Source: Bacteroides ndongoniae
GTDB lineage: Bacteria > Bacteroidota > Bacteroidia > Bacteroidales > Bacteroidaceae
Assembly: GCF_900108345.1 (NCBI RefSeq)
Contig: NZ_FNVV01000012.1
Coordinates: forward strand, 630,978 to 694,977
Direction of reading: 5' to 3'
DNA: 64,000 nucleotides
Shown: positions 1 through 7,952 of the stretch, piece after piece
How positions within the stretch are numbered: position 1 is the stretch's first letter
Layout: every line of letters starts with the position of its first letter
The notes under the pieces: generated by a model
Database searches by the model: none
The model's input: only the letters and a program-made list of their open reading frames with translations
Told to the model about the DNA's origin: nothing
Position numbers and translations under genes: made by a program

Positions 1-1723
1 TCTCCAGGTCCTCATCGCCAAACATCTCTTCGATGGTGGGCAGACGGTAGGCACGCTCGTACGACAGTTTGGCTTGCAGTCCTTCGACAAGGAAGTAAGT
101 GCCTGCCGCACCATAGCCCCAGGAGCTGACCGTACGGTTGGTGCGTACGTAGTTGCTGCCCGTGTCATCCTCGGCCATGGGGCCGGCCACATACTGGCTG
201 TAGTGCTTGCCGAAGACGGAGAGGTTCCAGCGTTCCGACGGCATCAGGCGGTACGCCAGTCCGGTAATGTTCTTGCGCGTCTGCTTGGCGATGGGGTCGG
301 TCTGTGCTTCGGCAGCCAGCAGCGAGGTGTTGTTGCGGCGGAAGGTACTGAGAACGTGGTTCAGGGTGAACGTATGGATGCGCCCCAGACGATAGTTCAT
401 CGTGGCTGTGGCATTCCAGTTGTCGTTGTCGGCGCGGCTGTACTGGCGCGACTGTTCGCCGGGCGTGTTCAGGGGCTGACGCTCGCCTAACCAGTTGTAC
501 TTGTAGTGGGCCGTATCCACGTTGGTGGTGGCGTTGCGGTTGTAGTTGGCCGACAGTGTCAGGTCGAGGCCTTTCACTAACAGGTCCCGCTTGCTGTACT
601 CCAACGAGGGAATCAATGAGTGCCCGAAGCGGTGCTTCTCGCCGAAGACGGTTTTCTGGCGCACGCCGGTCTGCACCTCCTTGTACATCTGCGACCAGAT
701 GAAGCCCAGCATCAGGCGGTCGGCCCAGGGTTTGTCCACGAAGCCTGCCTTGGCAACGATGGCCTCGTTGTGATACGTATCGTTGAAGCGGCGGACGCGC
801 ACCAGCTCCTTGTCGCTGAAGCTGCCCGTTTCGAAGTTCAGTACGGGAGCATCGACACGATAGTCGTTGTCCGAATAGTTTTGGAAAGCGTTTATCTCGT
901 AGGTGAAGCCGTTGCGGAAGGTCTGCCCGAAGCGAAGGTTGGATTTGTGCGTATTGAACGAGCCGTACGAGTAGGATGCATCGAGAAACCAGCGGCGACG
1001 TTGTTTGCCCGTCACGATGTTGATGACTCCGCCGATGGCGTCCGTGCCGAAGCCTACGGGCACCACACCTTTATATACCTCGATGCGCTCGGCAAAGCTG
1101 ACGGGGATGTTGTTCAGGCCGAACGAGCTGCCTGTGCCCTCCTGCGGGATGCCGTCGATGAACACCTTGACGTGCTTGCCGCTGAAGCCATCCATCATCA
1201 CCTGCATGTCCGAACCCACGCCGCCCGACTCGCGCAGCTTCATGCCCGGTGCCTTGGCCAGCGCTTCGCTCAGGTTCTTGGTGGTGTTCTGCAATTCTTT
1301 GGTGTCTACCGCTACGGCGTTGAAAGCCGAACGCTTGACGCGGCTCACACCGGTCGAAACGACGGTCACTTCGTCCAGCTGCTGCACGTCGGGGGCGATG
1401 GTGATGTTCACCTCGCGTTCCTCGCCTCGCCGCAGGTCCAGTGGCTGCTCCACTGTCTTGTAGCCTACGGCCGAGACGACCAATGTATATTTCCCCTCAA
1501 GAGCCTTGATGCGGAAACGCCCTTCACCGTTGGTTGTGCCGCCGAAGGAAGTTCCTTTCAGGTAAACGGTGGCGAAATCGACTGTTTCTTTCTCGGTCGA
1601 AGTGACTTTGCCCGATACCAGGCATCGGTGACCTTTGCCGTGGAAGTCCTGTGCGCGGAGCATCCCTGCTACTGACAGGCACATCAGGACTGCCACCCAT
1701 AGTGTAAATGTACTTGTTTTCAC
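1..1723 (-). CDS. TonB-dependent outer-membrane receptor, 5' part (C-terminus beyond window)
   Basis: Outer-membrane active transporter driven by TonB/ExbBD; substrate not evident. I translated the minus strand from a GTG at 1723. It begins VKTSTFTLWVAVLMC, a signal peptide ending near RAQDF, then a CarboxypepD_reg-like domain (about residues 35-120, with VYLKGTSFGGTTNGEGRF). The plug follows (GGVGSDMQVMMDG, VFIDGIPQEG, GTDAIGGVINIVTG), then the start of the barrel with alternating aromatic strands. No ATG lies in frame near the start, so GTG is used; a weak -7 box lies about 30 bp upstream. About 574 codons are present and the rest lies left of the window. No SusD partner is visible, so this need not be a SusC. 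Long open frames on the plus strand here are shadows. Confidence 0.9.
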   Translation of the reverse strand, partial: MKTSTFTLWVAVLMCLSVAGMLRAQDFHGKGHRCLVSGKVTSTEKETVDFATVYLKGTSFGGTTNGEGRFRIKALEGKYTLVVSAVGYKTVEQPLDLRRGEEREVNITIAPDVQQLDEVTVVSTGVSRVKRSAFNAVAVDTKELQNTTKNLSEALAKAPGMKLRESGGVGSDMQVMMDGFSGKHVKVFIDGIPQEGTGSSFGLNNIPVSFAERIEVYKGVVPVGFGTDAIGGVINIVTGKQRRRWFLDASYSYGSFNTHKSNLRFGQTFRNGFTYEINAFQNYSDNDYRVDAPVLNFETGSFSDKELVRVRRFNDTYHNEAIVAKAGFVDKPWADRLMLGFIWSQMYKEVQTGVRQKTVFGEKHRFGHSLIPSLEYSKRDLLVKGLDLTLSANYNRNATTNVDTAHYKYNWLGERQPLNTPGEQSRQYSRADNDNWNATATMNYRLGRIHTFTLNHVLSTFRRNNTSLLAAEAQTDPIAKQTRKNITGLAYRLMPSERWNLSVFGKHYSQYVAGPMAEDDTGSNYVRTNRTVSSWGYGAAGTYFLVEGLQAKLSYERAYRLPTIEEMFGDEDLE

Positions 1724-1751
1724 GCTGTTTATGTACTTGGTTATCCGGCTG

Positions 1752-1783
1752 CAAAGTTCCGCAGAAAAAGGTAGTTCCGCAAT
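1752..1783 (-). promoter_or_regulatory. Putative promoter of the TonB receptor
   Basis: On the minus strand a -7-like box GAACTTTG (7 of 8 to TAnnTTTG, 1752-1759) is preceded after 20 bp by ATTG (3 of 4 to the -33 TTTG, 1780-1783). It lies about 30 bp upstream of the chosen GTG. Moderate match only. Confidence 0.4.
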
Positions 1784-1902
1784 CGCCAGTTTTTGGTATT
1801 TATGCCGCCCGTTCTTTCCCTCCCTCCTCTGGGGCATGCGCGTCAATAACCATTAATAGGTAAAGCCCTCGGAGTGGGAAGGAGCGAGGTGTACAAAAAG
1901 AA

Positions 1903-1945
1903 GTGTTCACATATTTGTGAATACCCGATGAAATACTTATCTTTG
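1903..1945 (+). promoter_or_regulatory. higBA promoter with overlapping palindromic operator
   Basis: A consensus Bacteroidetes promoter: -33 TTTG (1914-1917), 20-bp spacer, -7 TATCTTTG (1938-1945). A dyad GTGTTCACA (1903-1911) / TGTGAATAC (1916-1924), arms matching 8 of 9 with a 4-bp centre, covers the -33 box. HigA-type antitoxins commonly repress their own promoter through such palindromes, so this is the likely autoregulatory operator. Confidence 0.7.
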
Positions 1946-1965
1946 CCGTTGTAACCCGAAATGCC

Positions 1966-2283
1966 ATGATTGTCACATTTGAAGAAACCTATTTGCAGGA
2001 ACTCTACGAGAAAGGGACGACCGGCGATAAGAAGCATCGCTATCAGCCCGATATTGTGAGGAGGTACCAAAGATGCATTGATTATCTTTTGGACGCACGA
2101 GGTACGGAAGACCTTATGCGAATAAACTCGCTGAACTATGAAATGCTGAAAGGGGACAAACAAGGCATTTCGTCTATTCGTGTGAATAATAAGTATCGGG
2201 TGGAGTTTACCGTTAGAGAGACTTCGGAAGAACCTGTTATTACTATTTGTAACATATTGGATTTATCGAATCATTATAAATAA
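1966..2283 (+). CDS. higB: HigB/RelE-type toxin of a type II toxin-antitoxin system
   Basis: 105-residue protein of the RelE/ParE superfamily, HigB branch. Relatives are ribosome-dependent mRNA interferases in the cytoplasm. Family-like features are the N-terminal MIVTFEETYLQELYEKG, a central helix-rich stretch (YQPDIVRRYQRCIDYL) and the C-terminal core strands INSLNYEMLKGDKQGISSIRVNNKYRVEF, the typical HigB pattern LNPHxLKGdrkGxxSIRINxqyRixF. It lies 8 bp upstream of an XRE-family antitoxin gene in the toxin-first order typical of higBA. Its own promoter and palindrome lie just upstream. Toxicity cannot be judged from sequence, but the key Arg-rich strands are intact. A second ATG at 1961 is out of frame. 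Confidence 0.88.
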   Translation: MIVTFEETYLQELYEKGTTGDKKHRYQPDIVRRYQRCIDYLLDARGTEDLMRINSLNYEMLKGDKQGISSIRVNNKYRVEFTVRETSEEPVITICNILDLSNHYK

Positions 2284-2291
2284 GAAGCACT

Positions 2292-2636
2292 ATGATTACC
2301 TTGAAAGGCGTTGACCCAAAAATGATAGCCAACAATCTGACTCCTTCGGAACCGATTCATCCCGGAGAAATGATAAAGGACGAGATAGAATATCGTGGCC
2401 TGTCGCAACGGAAGCTTGCCGCACAGATGGGTATCTCGCCCACGCTGCTCAACGAGATATTGAACGGCAAACGTGCCGTCTCGACCGAGTATGCGTTGCT
2501 GTTCGAGGCCGCATTGGGAATTGATGCGGAGATCTGGATTCGCCAGCAAGTGCGTTACGACATGCAGGTAGCCAAGTCGAACAAATCCTTCATGGAGAAG
2601 TTGGCCAATATCCGTAAGCTTGTAGCGGCTCTGTAA
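2292..2636 (+). CDS. higA: HigA-family antitoxin, XRE-type HTH
   Basis: 114-residue antitoxin expected to bind and neutralise HigB and to repress the operon. The HigA signature HPGEMIKDEIEYRGLSQRKL (about residues 24-43) is followed by the recognition helix region AAQMGISPTLLNEILNGKR. The C-terminal part (LFEAALGIDAEIWIRQQVRYDMQVA) matches the HigA dimerisation/toxin contact tail. It follows the toxin by 8 bp and must be co-transcribed with it. An ATG at 2322 (MIANNLTP) would give a shorter protein closer to typical HigA length; the first ATG is kept because it is closest to the toxin stop. Confidence 0.88.
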   Translation: MITLKGVDPKMIANNLTPSEPIHPGEMIKDEIEYRGLSQRKLAAQMGISPTLLNEILNGKRAVSTEYALLFEAALGIDAEIWIRQQVRYDMQVAKSNKSFMEKLANIRKLVAAL

Positions 2637-2691
2637 GGAGCCGGCGGGTAACGGGATGACTGAATGCCGCGCCGTCGTCGGGACATGAAAA

Positions 2692-2753
2692 AGGCACGGG
2701 CGGCACCGCCTTTCCTGACCGATGTCGGGAAAAAGGTAATGCCATCCGTGCCT
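2692..2753. terminator. Inverted repeat between convergent higA and cysS, possible bidirectional terminator
   Basis: Arms AGGCACGGGCGGCA (2692-2705) and TGCCATCCGTGCCT (2740-2753) pair at 12 of 14 positions around a 34-nt loop. It is the only strong dyad in the gap between the two converging genes. No clean T-run follows, so termination is an inference from position and structure. Confidence 0.4.
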
Positions 2754-2776
2754 GTTGCAGCGGCGGGAGTGGGGAA

Positions 2777-4252
2777 TTATTTATTGAGTTTCCACTCGGT
2801 GCCGTCTTTGCCGTCCTTTATCTCGAAACCAAGGGCGGTCAGTTCGTTGCGTATTTTGTCGCTCGTAGCCCAGTCTTTGTTGGCTTTGGCTTTGGCGCGT
2901 TCTTCCAGCAGCATGTCTACTACGTGGCCGAAGGCTTCTTCGCGGGCGGCGTTCGAAGCGTTCTCGGCTTTCAGACCCAGAATGTCGAAGCAGAACAGGT
3001 GGAAGGTTTCTTTCAGTTCCTCCAAGTCGGCAGCGGTGATGGTGTCGTTACCTGCCAGAATGTTGTTCACCATCTTGGCTCCGTCGAACAAGTGAGCGAT
3101 GACGATAGGCGTATTCAAATCGTCGTCCATAGCTTCGTAGCATTTCTCACGCAACTGCTTTACGTCCACTGTCGATGCTTGTGCGGGCGTAATCTTGTCC
3201 AGTCCGCTGACGGCGTCCATCAGTCGGGCCAGTCCCTTCTCGGCGGCCTTCAGGGCCTCGTTGCCGAAGTCCACGGTGCTGCGGTAGTGTGCCTGCAGGG
3301 TGAAGAAGCGGATGGTCATCGGGGTGTAGGCCTGCTCCAGCAGCGGGTGTGTGCCGGTGAAGAGCTGCTCTAAGGTGATGAAGTTGTTGTAGCTTTTACC
3401 CATCTTCTGTCCGTTCACGGTCAGCATGTTGTTGTGCATCCAGTAGTGCACCATGTCGTCGCCCTGACTGGCCACGCTTTGGGCTATCTCGCATTCGTGA
3501 TGCGGGAAGATGAGGTCCATGCCGCCTCCGTGTATGTCGAAGTGTTCGCCCAGATACTTCCGTCCCATGGCTGTACATTCGCAGTGCCAGCCCGGGAAAC
3601 CGTTGCCCCAAGGCGACGGCCAGCGCATGATGTGCTCCGGTTGTGCATTCTTCCACAGGGCGAAGTCGGCGGGGTTACGCTTCTCGTCCTGTCCGTCCAG
3701 CTCACGGGTGGTGTTCAGTACGTCGTCCAGGTTGCGGCCGGACAGCTTGCCGTAGTGGTAGTCGTGGTTGTACTTGGCCACGTCGAAGTAAACGGAACCG
3801 TGGCTTTCGTAGGCATATCCGTTCTTCAGTATCTGCTTAACCAGTTCTATCTGCTCGATGATGTGTCCCGAGGCTTGCGGCTCGATGCTGGGACGCAGTA
3901 CGCCCAAGGCATCCATAGCCTCGTGGTAACGGTTGGCGTAATACTGTGCCACTTCCATCGGCTCCAGTTGTTCCAGACGTGCCTTCTTGGCTATCTTGTC
4001 CTCGCCTTCGTCAGCGTCGTGTTCCAGGTGGCCCACGTCGGTAATGTTGCGCACATAGCGCACTTTATATCCCAGGTGCTTGAGGTAGCGGAAGAGGATA
4101 TCGAAGGTAATGGCCGGACGGGCGTGTCCCAAGTGTGGGTCGCCATAGACCGTAGGGCCGCAGACGTACATACCCACGTGTGGGGCGTGCAGCGGCTTGA
4201 ATACTTCCTTCGTTCGGCTCAGTGTGTTGTAAATCGTCAGTTGATGTTCCAT
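2777..4252 (-). CDS. cysS: Cysteinyl-tRNA synthetase
   Basis: Class I aminoacyl-tRNA synthetase charging tRNA-Cys with cysteine in the cytoplasm. The 491 residues show the N-terminal zinc/active-site [16 protein letters not shown] (Cys31; HLGH at 40-43 is the HIGH motif), further zinc ligands in WHCECTAMG and FPHHECE, and KMGKS in place of KMSKS near residue 290. The C-terminal anticodon-binding region ends in GTEWKLN. Length is slightly above the usual ~460. A -7 box TAACTTTG lies 32 bp upstream. It is downstream of the sensor kinase on the same strand, but that box suggests its own transcript. Confidence 0.98.
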   Translation of the reverse strand: MEHQLTIYNTLSRTKEVFKPLHAPHVGMYVCGPTVYGDPHLGHARPAITFDILFRYLKHLGYKVRYVRNITDVGHLEHDADEGEDKIAKKARLEQLEPMEVAQYYANRYHEAMDALGVLRPSIEPQASGHIIEQIELVKQILKNGYAYESHGSVYFDVAKYNHDYHYGKLSGRNLDDVLNTTRELDGQDEKRNPADFALWKNAQPEHIMRWPSPWGNGFPGWHCECTAMGRKYLGEHFDIHGGGMDLIFPHHECEIAQSVASQGDDMVHYWMHNNMLTVNGQKMGKSYNNFITLEQLFTGTHPLLEQAYTPMTIRFFTLQAHYRSTVDFGNEALKAAEKGLARLMDAVSGLDKITPAQASTVDVKQLREKCYEAMDDDLNTPIVIAHLFDGAKMVNNILAGNDTITAADLEELKETFHLFCFDILGLKAENASNAAREEAFGHVVDMLLEERAKAKANKDWATSDKIRNELTALGFEIKDGKDGTEWKLNK

Positions 4253-4283
4253 ATTGTTAGGTATTTATTTCCGGTTGAAAGCA

Positions 4284-4291
4284 CAAAGTTA
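4284..4291 (-). promoter_or_regulatory. cysS promoter -7 box
   Basis: Minus-strand TAACTTTG matches TAnnTTTG exactly, 32 bp before the cysS ATG. No clear -33 TTTG at 19-21 bp, so only the -7 element is claimed. Confidence 0.5.
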
Positions 4292-4332
4292 CTGTTTTTC
4301 GGATAAGTAGCCCCATGATGGCCGTGTTTTTT

Positions 4333-6633
4333 TCAGCGGAGGATGGGAGAAGGCAACGATACCGTAAATTCACTGCCACTGCCCTCGCGGCTCTGCACGG
4401 CGATGTTGCCACCATGAGCCTGCACTACCTGCCATACAAAGTTCAGCCCCAGACCGAAGCCTGATGCGCCGGTGGTGCGACTGCCCGAGGCTATGCGCTC
4501 GAACTTGCCGAATATCTTCATCTGCTGGTTCAGGGGGATGCCGATGCCGTTGTCGCGTACCTTTATGTGCAGGGTGCCGTCGGCAGTGGCTTCGGCCTCC
4601 AAGCGGATGCGCACGGACGGGCCGGAGTACTTCACGGCGTTGTCTATCAGGTTGGAAAGAACCTCGCGCAGGCAGAAGGCGTCGGCCGTGGCACAAAGGC
4701 TTTCCGGACAGACAATGTCGAACTCCACCGGCTTGGATGCCTTGAGGCGGAACTTGGAGGCGAGGTCGTTGAACAGCGGCAGCAAGGACACAGGCACGGG
4801 ATGCAGTTCCAGTTCGCCACGATCCATCTGTGTCAGCATGACCACGCGCCCTGAGAGGGTGAGCAGACGGGCACATTCGTCGTTCATGGCCCGGACTATC
4901 TTGTCGGCCTTTTCGGGTTTGTCGGCCAGGCGGCCGCTTTCCATGATTTGCGTTCCCATCAGAATGGTTTGCAGGGGCGACTTCATGTCGTGTATCATGG
5001 AGTAGGTAAAGTCCTTGCGGAACTGTTCCAGTCTGCGCTGCTGCCTCCAGGCACGCCACAACAGGCCGATGCACAGCAGGCAGAAAGCGAACGTCAGTCC
5101 CAGCGGCACAAAGAGATACCATGCCGAACGGAGGATGAGCCTTTCGGGAGTGGGTACTACACCCTGCACGCACACCGCGCCGTCGTCTGCCAGACGCAAG
5201 GGCGTAGTGACGAGACTGCCCCAACGGGGAACGGCGTGTGCCGTCTGCCTGACGACCTGACCCGTGGCAGGGCGCACGATGCGGATGCCGCCCGGTGTCT
5301 TCAGCCCGGCATCGGTGAGGGCGGCACGAAAGAGCGAGTCGAGCCGAAGCGTATCGAGGGGGACGACGACGGGTCGCTGATTGACGAGCTGCTGCGTGCC
5401 ATAGGCGCGGAAGAGGCGGGTGCCTTCGCTCAGGTTCATGCTTTGGTGGGATACATAAATCTCGCTGACGGAGCCCGGGAAAGCGGGTGCGTAGCTGGTG
5501 TTTCCCTTCTCGTCGGTTGTTTTTCGGTAGAGGATGGTCAGCAGCGAGTCCATCTGATGGTGGAAGTAGTCGGTCATCCCCGTAATGTGTGACTTGCGGG
5601 TGCCGCGCAGGTGGTTGACGTCGAGCGAGCGGCTGTGGCGCAGGGCGTTTTCCTCGGCAAAGGCTTCTTCGATGCACACCTGTACTTCGCGGTTCAGTGC
5701 CCTCCACTGTTCGTGGTAGATGTATCCGGCCCACAGGGCGGGCAGCACGAAGGCCAGCGGCACCATGCCCCACGACAGGCGGCGCAGCCATGTGGTGCGG
5801 CGCGAACGCAGGCGGGCATTCTCCTGTTTGGCGCGGGTCAGGGTGGCTTCGGTGTCGGAAAGCACTTGCTGTCCCTGCTGACGGGCTTCGGTCCAGCGGG
5901 AGGCATGCAGGCAGACCTGCATCCGGCGGACGGGTTGCGACATCTGTTCGGCCAGCTGGTAAAAGTCCTCGCACTGGCGGCCGATGTCGCGTCGCAGACG
6001 TTGCAGCAGGCGCATGCGCAAGGCAATGGCTCCTATCAGCAGGCCGGTGATGAGGAAGGTAAGTCCTGGGAAGAGCAGGTTGGACGGGTGGTCGAAGTAG
6101 TGCAGGTCGGCGATGGCTTCTACGGCGATGCCCTTTTGCGGGTGGAGCAGGGCGCGGGGCGAGGTCAGCACGCCGATGCCTTTGTCGGGCAGCGGGACGC
6201 CGGTGGGCGATGTCTGAAGGGTGCGACCTGTGGCGGCATCCAGCTTGCGGATGTAGATGCTGCCCGTCACGCCTTCGCGTTGCAGGACGGCGGTCAGCGT
6301 CAGGCGCAGCGAGTCGAGCGAGGTCTCGGGCAACCCGTAACCATCCTGCAGCACGGCCGAAGTCTGTTCGGCGTAGTGAAGCTGTCGGTTCTCGATGTCT
6401 AAGTGCAGGCTGTCGGGCGCATAGACGATGTGGGTAACGGTCCCTTCGGGATAGGGCAGGCGGTTCACTTGGGCGTCCGTCACCAATGTAAAGGTTTCCT
6501 TGAAGCACGCAGCCAGCGTGGCTTCGGCCTTCTGCATCTGGTTGCGGTAGGCAAACCATACGCCTGCCCGCTGGAAAAGGCTGATGAGCAGCAGGGCGAG
6601 GAACGAGAGCAGAAGGACATTGCGGACTTTCAC
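4333..6633 (-). CDS. Membrane sensor histidine kinase (orphan)
   Basis: Two-component sensor of 766 residues in the inner membrane. An N-terminal membrane segment (LLLSFLALLLISLF) is followed by a periplasmic stretch, a membrane segment near 190-207 (LTFLITGLLIGAIAL), a coiled segment, another near 290-305 and a last one near 510-525 (VPLGLTFAFCLLCIGLLW). The cytoplasmic kinase core has H-box FTYSMIHDMKSPLQ (His about 548), N-box NLIDNAVKYS (about 661), G1 DNGIGIP (about 694) and G2 GFGLGLNF (about 725). There is no receiver or DNA-binding domain, so it is not a hybrid kinase, and no response-regulator gene lies next to it. It starts 12 bp after the HAD phosphatase gene and is probably co-transcribed with it. 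Ligand unknown. Confidence 0.93.
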   Translation of the reverse strand: MKVRNVLLLSFLALLLISLFQRAGVWFAYRNQMQKAEATLAACFKETFTLVTDAQVNRLPYPEGTVTHIVYAPDSLHLDIENRQLHYAEQTSAVLQDGYGLPETSLDSLRLTLTAVLQREGVTGSIYIRKLDAATGRTLQTSPTGVPLPDKGIGVLTSPRALLHPQKGIAVEAIADLHYFDHPSNLLFPGLTFLITGLLIGAIALRMRLLQRLRRDIGRQCEDFYQLAEQMSQPVRRMQVCLHASRWTEARQQGQQVLSDTEATLTRAKQENARLRSRRTTWLRRLSWGMVPLAFVLPALWAGYIYHEQWRALNREVQVCIEEAFAEENALRHSRSLDVNHLRGTRKSHITGMTDYFHHQMDSLLTILYRKTTDEKGNTSYAPAFPGSVSEIYVSHQSMNLSEGTRLFRAYGTQQLVNQRPVVVPLDTLRLDSLFRAALTDAGLKTPGGIRIVRPATGQVVRQTAHAVPRWGSLVTTPLRLADDGAVCVQGVVPTPERLILRSAWYLFVPLGLTFAFCLLCIGLLWRAWRQQRRLEQFRKDFTYSMIHDMKSPLQTILMGTQIMESGRLADKPEKADKIVRAMNDECARLLTLSGRVVMLTQMDRGELELHPVPVSLLPLFNDLASKFRLKASKPVEFDIVCPESLCATADAFCLREVLSNLIDNAVKYSGPSVRIRLEAEATADGTLHIKVRDNGIGIPLNQQMKIFGKFERIASGSRTTGASGFGLGLNFVWQVVQAHGGNIAVQSREGSGSEFTVSLPSPILR

Positions 6634-6645
6634 GGGCGGTGAGGG

Positions 6646-7470
6646 TTATGCTTCGTTGCTGAAAAAGAGCTTCTCGACAGCTACGGCTACGCCGTCTTCG
6701 TCGTTGCTCAGGGTGATGTAGTCGGCGGCTTTGCGTACGGGTTCTTGTGCGTTGGCCATGGCTACACCCATGCCGGCAAAACGTATCATGCTGAGGTCGT
6801 TGTAGCCGTCGCCCATGGCTACCATCTCTTCACGCGTCAGGCCCAGACGTTCCAGCAGCACGGCCAGCGAGCGAGCCTTGTCGATGCCCAGCGGAACCAG
6901 TTCAAGGAAATAAGGTTCGGAACGGTAGACGCTGATGCGGCCTTGCAGGCGCAGCGACAGTTCGGCTTCGGTCTGCATCAGCCTGTCGGGGTCGCCCACG
7001 ATGAGGCACTTGGGCAGTGGCAGGGGAGCATCGCGCAGGAAGTCGTCGGTAGGGCGTATCTGCATCTTGTTAAGGAAGGCTTCTTTCAGCACATACTCGT
7101 CGTCGGGCTGTTCGGTGAGGATGTATTCGTTGTCGTAGGTCAGGATGGTCTGCCCGTTGCGGACGGCGGCCGTGTAGAGGACAGGCAGTACGTCGTCGGG
7201 CAACAGGTTCTTGTAGAGCAGTTCGCCCGTGCTCCAGTCGATGATTTCACCGCCGTTGTACGACAGGATGCAGCCGTGATGCTTCTGCATCTGCAAGGCT
7301 TCGGCCAGCGGTGCGATGCCGTAAGTGGGTCGTCCGGAGGCCAGCACCAGTCGGACGCCGCTTTCTTGCAGGCGCAGCAGTGTCTGGAGGTTTCGGGGGG
7401 AAATCTCTTTCTTCGAGTTGGTCAGTGTGCCGTCTAAGTCGAGCACAAGCAGGCGGTACGTATGTTTCAT
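6646..7470 (-). CDS. HAD-superfamily Cof-type phosphatase
   Basis: Cytoplasmic phosphatase of the Cof/YidA group (HAD subclass IIB), acting on small phosphorylated metabolites; substrate not predictable. All motifs are present: motif I DLDGTLT near the N-terminus, motif II LASGRP, the IIB cap domain (about residues 85-190), motif III Lys in GIDKARSL and motif IV MGDGYNDLSMI. The start at 7470 (MKHTYRLLVLDLDG, 274 residues) replaces a longer frame that runs through the repeat array. A -7 box TACCTTTG at 7505-7512 also excludes the longer start. It is probably the first gene of a unit with the sensor kinase. Confidence 0.93.
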   Translation of the reverse strand: MKHTYRLLVLDLDGTLTNSKKEISPRNLQTLLRLQESGVRLVLASGRPTYGIAPLAEALQMQKHHGCILSYNGGEIIDWSTGELLYKNLLPDDVLPVLYTAAVRNGQTILTYDNEYILTEQPDDEYVLKEAFLNKMQIRPTDDFLRDAPLPLPKCLIVGDPDRLMQTEAELSLRLQGRISVYRSEPYFLELVPLGIDKARSLAVLLERLGLTREEMVAMGDGYNDLSMIRFAGMGVAMANAQEPVRKAADYITLSNDEDGVAVAVEKLFFSNEA

Positions 7471-7504
7471 GTGTCGGAATTTGAAATGGATTGTTTTTCG
7501 GCTG

Positions 7505-7512
7505 CAAAGGTA
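7505..7512 (-). promoter_or_regulatory. -7 box of the HAD phosphatase/kinase unit
   Basis: Minus-strand TACCTTTG, an exact TAnnTTTG match 35 bp before the HAD start codon. No good -33 box. Confidence 0.5.
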
Positions 7513-7549
7513 ATGCTTTTTCGCGAACGGTGACGGAATGTGTGCCGAT

Positions 7550-7583
7550 TTTGCCGTCGGATGGAAAAAGCGTCGTATCTTTG
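7550..7583 (+). promoter_or_regulatory. Putative mnmA promoter, upstream of two repeat arrays
   Basis: -33 TTTG (7550-7553) and -7 TATCTTTG (7576-7583) with a 22-bp spacer, one longer than usual. If used, transcription starts near 7590 and both 22-bp repeat arrays lie in a leader of roughly 360 nt before mnmA. Confidence 0.5.
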
Positions 7584-7641
7584 CCTGCTCGGGTGCACTT
7601 CGCAGGGCCGCGGAAAGCGGTGCTTGCAGGGCATTTGTGGG

Positions 7642-7729
7642 ACACTTGTACGGCTCGCGAGCAACACTTGCACGGCTCACGAGCGACACTTGTGTGGCTC
7701 ACGAGCAACACTTGCACGGCTCACGCCGG
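7642..7729 (+). repeat. 22-bp repeat family A, four direct units
   Basis: Units start at 7642, 7664, 7686 and 7708, exactly 22 bp apart with no spacer. Each is ACACTTG, a pyrimidine-purine-pyrimidine triplet (TAC, CAC, TGT, CAC), then GGCTC and rCGAGCr; the last unit is degenerate at its end. The same family recurs near 22.6, 30.9 and 50.7 kb. The 22-bp period is not a multiple of three, so open frames across it are not protein repeats. Confidence 0.9.
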
Positions 7730-7806
7730 ATTTATGTCGAATGCTATCAGACTGATTATCAGTGATTCACATAAATCCGCTCAAAGGGCATTGCAAAGCC
7801 GCCGGG

Positions 7807-7922
7807 TTTGGGTTGAAAACCCGCCGCGTTTTGACCGGAAGCCTGTGGAGTTTTGGCTGAAAAGCCGTGGGGTTTTGACCGAAAAGTCGAGGCGTTTTGA
7901 CAAGAAAACCGAGGAGTTTTTG
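7807..7922 (+). repeat. Second 22-bp tandem array directly before mnmA
   Basis: About five imperfect units with TTTTG starting at 7829, 7851, 7873 and 7895, each 22 bp apart, preceded by a 23-bp unit at 7807 and trailed by a partial one at 7917. The pattern is TTTTGrCC, GrAAr, then a G-rich end such as CGAGGCG. It is unrelated in sequence to the family A array 80 bp upstream and ends at the mnmA start region. Confidence 0.85.
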
Positions 7923-7952
7923 ATGGAACAACCGTTGAATAACGATAGAATG

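Noticed and set aside
620..1675. 351-codon plus-strand open frame
   Set aside because: It is antisense to the TonB receptor, which has a signal peptide, plug and barrel motifs; the plus frame has no recognisable domain.
4370..6559. 729-codon minus-strand open frame in a second frame over the histidine kinase
   Set aside because: The other frame carries all kinase motifs in order; this one is Arg/Pro-rich out-of-frame translation of GC-rich coding DNA.
7642..7922. CRISPR array
   Set aside because: Repeat units follow one another without unique spacers and there are no cas genes in the window.
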